The position numbers were made by a program, and so were the translations under genes. The notes beneath the pieces were generated by a model. The model saw nothing but the letters and a program-made list of their open reading frames with translations, was not told the DNA's origin and did no database searches. From a bacterium (lineage in GTDB: Bacteria; Auribacterota; UBA3054): 8,872 bases of DNA. Shown in pieces: positions 5,338 to 8,872 of the stretch. How positions within the stretch are numbered: the stretch's first letter is position 1; every line of letters begins with the position of its first letter. The stretch is from NCBI GenBank assembly GCA_017444325.1, contig JAFSWV010000033.1, forward strand, positions 1 through 8,872. The letters run 5' to 3'.

Positions 5338-6927
5338 AACAAAACAAAATTCGTCTTCGTGACCGGCGGTGTAGTTTCCAGTCTGGGAAAGGGAATCACG
5401 TCGGCCAGTCTGGCCTGTTTACTAAAGAGCCGCGGGTACCGCGTCTTCATGCAGAAGCTCGATCCCTATCTGAACGTTTACCCCGGGATCATGAGCCCCT
5501 TCCAGCATGGCGAGGTCTTCCTTACCGACGACGGTACGGAAGCCGACCTCGACCTCGGCCACTATGAGCGTTTCGCGGGCGTCACCTGCACGAAATGCTC
5601 GAGTTACACCAGCGGCAAGATCTATTCCGCCGTGCTGCAAAGGGAGAGGGAAGGAGGATACCTTGGCGGCACTGTCCAGGTCATTCCGCACATCACCAAC
5701 GAGATCAAAGCGTCCATCAGAAGCGCCGCGGGCCCCGACATTGACATTGTTCTCTGCGAAATAGGCGGCATCGCCGGCGACATCGAGTCGCAGCCGTTCC
5801 TGGAAGCCGCCAGGCAGTTCCGTTTCGAGGAAGGCCCCAACAACACCTGCTTCGTGCATTTGACGCTCGTTCCGTTCCTCAGGGCCGCCCAGGAACTGAA
5901 GACCAAGCCCAGCCAGCAGTCTGTTGCCGTGCTTCGCTCTATTGGCATCATCCCGGACGTCCTGGTCTGCAGGACGGAAGTGGAGCTCCCGCAGGAGCAC
6001 AGGGACAAACTGGCGCTCTTCTGCAACGTCCGCCCGGAGCGAGTCATTGAGGAAAGGGACATTACGACGAGCGTTTACGCCATCCCCAGAGAACTCAGTA
6101 GGCAGCATCTCGACGAGGAAGTCTTAAAGCAGCTGAATCTGCCCCTGAGGCCGATCAGGCACACCAATTGGGATACCCTGGTCAGGAAAGCCACCCAGCC
6201 GAAAAAGAGCTGCACCGTGGCGCTGGTCAGCCGCTACGCTTCCATCAAAGACGCTTACAAGAGCGTCTATGAATCGCTGCAGCACGCCGGCATGCAGTGC
6301 GACGCCAAGGTCATCACCAAAGTCGTGGAGCCCGAGGAGCTCATGAGGAACGCCAAGAAAGCGCTCTCGGGAGTGGACGGCATCCTGGTCATGGGCAGCA
6401 TGACCAACTACGGCGAGAAAGGCAAGAGCCTGGCGGCCAAATTCGCCAGGGAAAACAAGATCCCTTATTTCGGCATCTGCGCCGGTATGGAATGCGCCGC
6501 TATAGAATTCGCGGAGAATGTTCTGAAGATCAAGAACGCTTCGCTCTCCGACAAGGGCGAAGAAAGATCCGCCATCGGCATTATCGATGAGCAGAGAAGC
6601 GGCACCACCAAGCTCGGCGCCACCGAACTTATTGTCGAAAAGGGGACGAAAGCCTTCCAGCTCTACAAGGCGAGGAAGATCTCGGAACGTCATCGTCAGC
6701 GCTACGCCATGCTTTACGACAAAGCTTTGGCGGAAAAATTCGAGAAGGCCGGCCTGAAGGTCTCTGCTCTCTCAGCGGACGGCAAGTTTGTTGAACTTTT
6801 GGAAATGCCGGATCATCCCTTCTTCATGGCCTGCCAATATCATCCTGAATTCAAATCCCGCCCGACAACTCCGCATCCTCTTTTCAAGGCTTTCATAAAA
6901 ACGACGCTTGATAAGAAGAAAAAATAA
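5332..6927 (+). CDS. pyrG: CTP synthase paralogue with altered glutaminase domain
   Basis: This 531-residue tandem copy differs from the first CTP synthase at 34 of its first 270 residues by hand alignment, about 87% identity. P-loop K20, the EADLDLG Asp D74, E143 and KTKPSQQS are all kept, but the conserved DPGTMSP is YPGIMSP (Y50, I53). The glutaminase half is much more diverged. The PGGFGSRG oxyanion and GTP-response loop is replaced by MGSMTNYG (354-361), GICLGMQ is GICAGME, and the NANSTEF and GGTMRLG motifs are missing in a segment about 13 residues shorter. The triad residues C383, H504 and E506 remain. The long intact frame and strong ribosome site argue against a pseudogene. It may be an ammonia-dependent enzyme, a regulatory partner in mixed tetramers, or specialised for another substrate. 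It is followed directly by a strong terminator. Confidence 0.93.
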   Translation: MKNKTKFVFVTGGVVSSLGKGITSASLACLLKSRGYRVFMQKLDPYLNVYPGIMSPFQHGEVFLTDDGTEADLDLGHYERFAGVTCTKCSSYTSGKIYSAVLQREREGGYLGGTVQVIPHITNEIKASIRSAAGPDIDIVLCEIGGIAGDIESQPFLEAARQFRFEEGPNNTCFVHLTLVPFLRAAQELKTKPSQQSVAVLRSIGIIPDVLVCRTEVELPQEHRDKLALFCNVRPERVIEERDITTSVYAIPRELSRQHLDEEVLKQLNLPLRPIRHTNWDTLVRKATQPKKSCTVALVSRYASIKDAYKSVYESLQHAGMQCDAKVITKVVEPEELMRNAKKALSGVDGILVMGSMTNYGEKGKSLAAKFARENKIPYFGICAGMECAAIEFAENVLKIKNASLSDKGEERSAIGIIDEQRSGTTKLGATELIVEKGTKAFQLYKARKISERHRQRYAMLYDKALAEKFEKAGLKVSALSADGKFVELLEMPDHPFFMACQYHPEFKSRPTTPHPLFKAFIKTTLDKKKK

Positions 6928-6933
6928 TTGGAT

Positions 6934-6962
6934 AGCCCCCGCCTTGCGCGGGGGCTTTTTTT
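6934..6962 (+). terminator. Strong intrinsic terminator after the tandem CTP synthase genes
   Basis: AGCCCCCGC (6934-6942) pairs perfectly with GCGGGGGCT (6948-6956) around a 5-nt loop, and a run of seven T (6956-6962) follows. It starts 7 nt after the stop codon and ends 2 nt before the next -35 box, so it cleanly separates the pyrG block from the envelope genes. Confidence 0.95.
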
Positions 6963-6963
6963 G

Positions 6964-6993
6964 TTGACTTTGATTCGTGATTTTTGATAATAT
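6964..6993 (+). promoter_or_regulatory. Promoter of the TIGR04073-like gene
   Basis: The -35 is TTGACT (6964-6969). The -10 can be read as TAATAT (6988-6993, 18-nt spacer, preceded by TGA) or as GATAAT (6986-6991, 16-nt spacer). A T-tract precedes the TG, as in the other promoters in the window. A GGAAAA at 7011-7016 serves as ribosome site for the ATG at 7021. Confidence 0.65.
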
Positions 6994-7020
6994 AAATAAC
7001 ACTAACAACTGGAAAATTAT

Positions 7021-7431
7021 ATGAAGAAGATCACGTTTTTGGCAGTTTTACTGGCGTTGTTTGCTTCGCTCTCCCTTGTCGCCGCCGACAGGGATTTCGA
7101 CTCCATGGCTCCGGACCCCGACCACACTATGGGCAAGGGATTGCTGAGAGGTCTTGCCAACGTTGGCTGCTCGCTTATTGAGTTGCCGGCCCGCACGACT
7201 TATTACTCCTGCCTCTACAGCTGGAATTACATTCCCTACGGCCTGCCCATGGGTATCATTGACGGCGCCAACTTTTCCGTGATCAGGGTGGTCGGCGGCG
7301 TCTTCGACCTTCTGGTCCTGGGAACCAATGCCCGCAACCACACGCTGTACACGATCTTCGAGATCCCCACGTGGCCTTGGGATTCGCCCTGGCTGCCGAC
7401 CGAGGAGGAGTGCAAGGAGATAGAGTGGTGA
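7021..7431 (+). CDS. Secreted TIGR04073-family-like protein (exosortase-associated type)
   Basis: This 136-residue exported protein has a clear signal peptide: MKK, a hydrophobic core at residues 4-20, and a likely cleavage after AA (22). The mature part starts DRDFDS. The segment MGKGLLRGLANVGCSLIELP (37-56), followed by a GIIDGANFSVIRVVGGVFDLL block (78-98), resembles the TIGR04073 family. That family is called exosortase-system-associated because of the genomes in which it occurs; its molecular role is unknown. Two Cys (50 and 64) survive export and could pair. The C-terminal part is rich in Trp and Pro (PTWPWDSPWLP). Its promoter and the upstream terminator make it a separate unit; the next promoter begins 2 nt after its stop. 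The family call comes from recalled motif patterns, not a search. Confidence 0.75.
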   Translation: MKKITFLAVLLALFASLSLVAADRDFDSMAPDPDHTMGKGLLRGLANVGCSLIELPARTTYYSCLYSWNYIPYGLPMGIIDGANFSVIRVVGGVFDLLVLGTNARNHTLYTIFEIPTWPWDSPWLPTEEECKEIEW

Positions 7432-7432
7432 G

Positions 7433-7461
7433 TTGACAGCAAAAGTCTCTTTTGCTAGAAT
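7433..7461 (+). promoter_or_regulatory. Strong promoter of the small lipoprotein gene, with inverted repeat in spacer
   Basis: A consensus -35 TTGACA (7433-7438) is 17 nt from the -10 TAGAAT (7456-7461), with TGC before it (extended -10). The spacer is an inverted repeat: AGCAAAAG (7438-7445), TCT, CTTTTGCT (7449-7456). This is almost the same arrangement as in the thiamine operon promoter, so it is either a shared operator or a promoter style of this genome. Confidence 0.8.
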
Positions 7462-7507
7462 ACCAGCAGTTTATTAATTGAATAATAAGTTAATCTACCA
7501 TAGATAC

Positions 7508-7513
7508 GGAGGA
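7508..7513 (+). promoter_or_regulatory. Ribosome site fixing the lipoprotein start
   Basis: GGAGGA lies just before the ATG at 7517 and supports that start over the in-frame ATG at 7478, which has no ribosome site and would put 13 extra polar residues ahead of the signal peptide. Confidence 0.75.
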
Positions 7514-7516
7514 AAT

Positions 7517-7711
7517 ATGCGCATCTTGGTTCTTTTGGCCATGGCTCTCGCTTTAGTCGGCTGCTCGACGACCGCTAAGGATACGCAGACGGCTATTCAG
7601 GATCTCTCTTACATTTATCCGGATGATGAGATTGTCCATGAGACCTACAAGACCGTAGAGAACGCCGAATGGCTCTTCACTACGGACGAGTACGCCGGTT
7701 GGGGCTACTAA
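7517..7711 (+). CDS. Small predicted lipoprotein, 64 residues
   Basis: The protein has a textbook lipoprotein signal: MRI, a hydrophobic run, and the lipobox LVGC with the lipidated Cys at residue 16. The mature chain is only about 49 residues, acidic and rich in Tyr, Thr and Asp, ending in EYAGWGY. I do not recognise a family. It has its own strong promoter, so it is probably well expressed. Its neighbours are a secreted TIGR04073-like protein upstream and an exported DUF3108 protein 7 nt downstream, which suggests a shared role at the cell envelope. A terminator-like hairpin shortly after its stop would make most transcripts monocistronic. An in-frame ATG at 7478 would give 77 residues but fits the signal peptide and ribosome site poorly. 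Confidence 0.8.
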   Translation: MRILVLLAMALALVGCSTTAKDTQTAIQDLSYIYPDDEIVHETYKTVENAEWLFTTDEYAGWGY

Positions 7712-7718
7712 GCCGAAG

Positions 7719-8579
7719 ATGGATCTAAAATTCATAATTAAGACTCACTGCGCGTGCGCGGTGAGTCTTTGCTTTTTTATCGCTAGCCATATCTGTAGCG
7801 CGAGCGATGTTCACCCTGTGGGCGAAAAGCTGACCTACAAGGCTTACGCCGTCGGTTTCCTGCCGATAGGCACGGTGACGCAGGAAACTTTCACCAGCAA
7901 TTTTGAGGGGCGCACGACCTACTGTTTCACCGGGCGCTGCTACGGCAATTACCTTGTTTACCTGGCTGACGTGCGTTTGGCAGCCCAGGTCGCCCGCTAC
8001 AGCGGGGAATCGCTTTTTCACGATCTGGAGCAGTACGGCACGGAACGCCGCGGACGCAAGCTGCTTTTTGACCGCGAAAAAAATAAGATGACCTACACCA
8101 GGCTGGAAAAGGATAAGGTCACTTACAAGGTGCGCCGCGTCATAGACGCCGGTCACGACGTGGACGATATTTTCGGCGGCGCCTTCAAAGTCAGGGCCCG
8201 CCTTGGCTCCAATATCGGCGACTACACAGAAGTGAAGCTTGTCGAGACTGACAAGATATTCCACCTCAGGGTGGAAGTGGTCGAGAAGACGATTCTCCCC
8301 ATAAAGGACGTCGGCAATTTTCATGCGATGAAAGTGGTCATAAAGCCCCTGAACCTCAAGAAAGAGGAAGTTTTCAAGGGGCTTCTCGAACTTGACAAGG
8401 ACGTGACCATATATCTGGAAGAAAAGACCAAGACGCCTCTGCTCATATCCTCCACGGTTCCCTTCGGCTTCGTCAGGCCGAGGATAACCGTTTTGCTGCA
8501 AAATTGGGAGACGGTCCCGGGTTTTGAGCCCATGCCGGTCACGGAAGAAGAGCTCAAGGAATTTTCGGAGAAAAAATAA
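7719..8579 (+). CDS. Exported DUF3108-domain protein
   Basis: The 286-residue product begins with a probable signal peptide (hydrophobic segment AVSLCFFIASHI, likely cleavage after CSA near residue 28). The mature start HPVGEKLTYKAYAVGFLPIGTV matches the opening beta strands of DUF3108, a periplasmic or outer-membrane-associated beta-rich domain of unknown function found in many Gram-negative-type bacteria. The later parts also fit: a VDDIFGGAFKVRARLG segment where the family describes a processing span, a GNFHAMKVVIKP strand, and a C-terminal TPLLISSTVPFGFVRPRITVLL segment. It starts 7 nt after the lipoprotein stop with only a weak GAAG, so coupling is likely. A 13-bp hairpin plus U-tract lies inside its signal-peptide codons. 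Four Cys in that leader are unusual. The start at 7719 is supported by the complete signal peptide it yields. Confidence 0.83.
   Translation: MDLKFIIKTHCACAVSLCFFIASHICSASDVHPVGEKLTYKAYAVGFLPIGTVTQETFTSNFEGRTTYCFTGRCYGNYLVYLADVRLAAQVARYSGESLFHDLEQYGTERRGRKLLFDREKNKMTYTRLEKDKVTYKVRRVIDAGHDVDDIFGGAFKVRARLGSNIGDYTEVKLVETDKIFHLRVEVVEKTILPIKDVGNFHAMKVVIKPLNLKKEEVFKGLLELDKDVTIYLEEKTKTPLLISSTVPFGFVRPRITVLLQNWETVPGFEPMPVTEEELKEFSEKK
7740..7778 (+). terminator. Terminator-like hairpin within the DUF3108 signal-peptide codons
   Basis: AAGACTCAC (7740-7748) pairs with GTGAGTCTT (7761-7769). The stem continues through one T-G wobble and three G-C pairs to a CGTG tetraloop, 13 bp in all. T-GC-TTTTTT follows (7770-7778). 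It has the shape of an intrinsic terminator for the lipoprotein transcript but lies inside the reading frame of the next gene, so it may act as a translation-sensitive attenuator. Confidence 0.75.
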
Positions 8580-8741
8580 ATGCTCACACGCGGCGAGTAT
8601 CTGGCAGCCTGGCTCGTCGTCGCGCTGACGATAGCCTTCGGTTTCATAAGGCTTGTTTCCAACGCAAGGGAAAATGAAAAAACGATAACTCTGCGTTTGG
8701 AGAGCATAGAACCCGTTTCTCTCGAGGAAAACGAGCCGTGA
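8580..8741 (+). CDS. Small single-pass membrane protein, 53 residues
   Basis: The ATG follows the DUF3108 stop directly (TAAATG), with GGAG at 8567-8570 at 9 nt spacing. The product has one hydrophobic helix at about residues 7-26 (YLAAWLVVALTIAFGFIRLV), then a short charged tail rich in Glu, ending EENEP. The stop overlaps the dprA start by four bases (GTGA). Good ribosome sites, the membrane helix and tight packing on both sides argue that it is a real gene. I do not recognise a family. A helix of this kind resembles the membrane anchor of ComEA-like DNA-uptake proteins, which can lie near dprA, but the DNA-binding helix-hairpin-helix part is absent, so that is only a possibility. Confidence 0.7.
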   Translation: MLTRGEYLAAWLVVALTIAFGFIRLVSNARENEKTITLRLESIEPVSLEENEP

Positions 8742-8872
8742 CCGACATCGACGCCCTTCTGATACTGAACCATCTGCGCGTAGGGCCGATCTCGGCCAGA
8801 AGGCTTCTGGAATATTTCGGTTCGCCTTCCGAGATCTTCCGCTCCCTCCCCAAGGAGAAAAAGGCGCCGGAA
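8738..8872 (+). CDS. dprA: DNA-processing protein DprA, N-terminal part (3' partial)
   Basis: A GTG start with GAGGAA 8 nt upstream opens a frame that runs off the window. The visible 45 residues, including ALLILNHLRVGPISARRLLE and FGSPSEIFRSL, match the N-terminal helix-hairpin-helix/SAM-like region of DprA (Smf), in which short-helix blocks precede the Rossmann DNA-binding domain. DprA loads RecA on incoming single-stranded DNA during natural transformation and is also widespread in bacteria that are not known to be competent. The Rossmann domain lies outside the window, so the call rests on the N-terminal pattern alone. The start overlaps the stop of the small membrane protein, so the two are probably translated together. 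Confidence 0.75.
   Translation, partial: MTDIDALLILNHLRVGPISARRLLEYFGSPSEIFRSLPKEKKAPE

Noticed and set aside
5332..6927. Second CTP synthase as a decaying pseudogene
   Set aside because: The frame is intact over 531 codons, the synthetase domain is strongly conserved, the ribosome site is the best in the window, and a promoter and terminator flank it. The changes are concentrated in specific motifs.
7478..7516. Upstream ATG giving a 77-residue version of the small lipoprotein
   Set aside because: It has no ribosome site, and the added residues would put a polar stretch before the lipoprotein signal. The ATG at 7517 follows GGAGGA and gives a standard signal.
1..8872. CRISPR array, tRNA or rRNA genes, transposase or insertion-sequence ends
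   Set aside because: No regularly spaced direct repeats, RNA gene signatures or transposase motifs were seen. The only large duplication is the pair of CTP synthase genes.

Overview
The window is a compact bacterial chromosome segment. Every confident gene is on the + strand, the coding sequence is moderately GC-rich, and the short intergenic gaps are AT-rich. The lineage cannot be fixed from sequence alone. A TIGR04073-type secreted protein, a DUF3108 protein and a sulfide-type Thi4 thiazole synthase together suggest an anaerobe from a PVC, Omnitrophota or Elusimicrobiota-like group (inference).

Layout. (1) Positions 1-771 hold the 3' part of a calcineurin-like metallophosphoesterase gene. 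(2) Positions 794-3633 hold a thiamine operon: a promoter, a TPP riboswitch that fills nearly the whole leader, then thiC, thi4 and thiE, tightly spaced or overlapping. ThiC makes the pyrimidine half, Thi4 makes the thiazole half in place of ThiG/ThiS/ThiF/ThiH, and ThiE joins them. No thiD or thiL is present here. (3) Positions 3640-6927 hold two tandem CTP synthase genes. The first follows thiE after 6 nt and has every expected catalytic motif. The second is a diverged copy: its synthetase domain is about 87% identical, but its glutaminase domain has lost the usual oxyanion-loop sequence. It has its own extended -10 promoter, and its start codon lies in one arm of a 14-bp inverted repeat whose other arm lies upstream of that promoter's start point. 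(4) A strong intrinsic terminator (6934-6962) ends this block. (5) Positions 6964-8579 encode cell-envelope proteins: a secreted TIGR04073-like protein, a small lipoprotein and a DUF3108 protein. A terminator-like hairpin lies inside the signal-peptide codons of the DUF3108 gene. (6) Positions 8580-8872 hold a 53-residue membrane protein gene overlapping the start of dprA.

Most interesting points: the diverged second CTP synthase and its foldback leader, the minimal TPP riboswitch leader, the His-type Thi4, two promoters with the same AGCAAAA/TTTTGCT inverted repeat in their spacers, and the hairpin plus U-tract inside the DUF3108 signal-peptide codons. The enzyme families are secure. The regulatory mechanisms are inferences from sequence layout.
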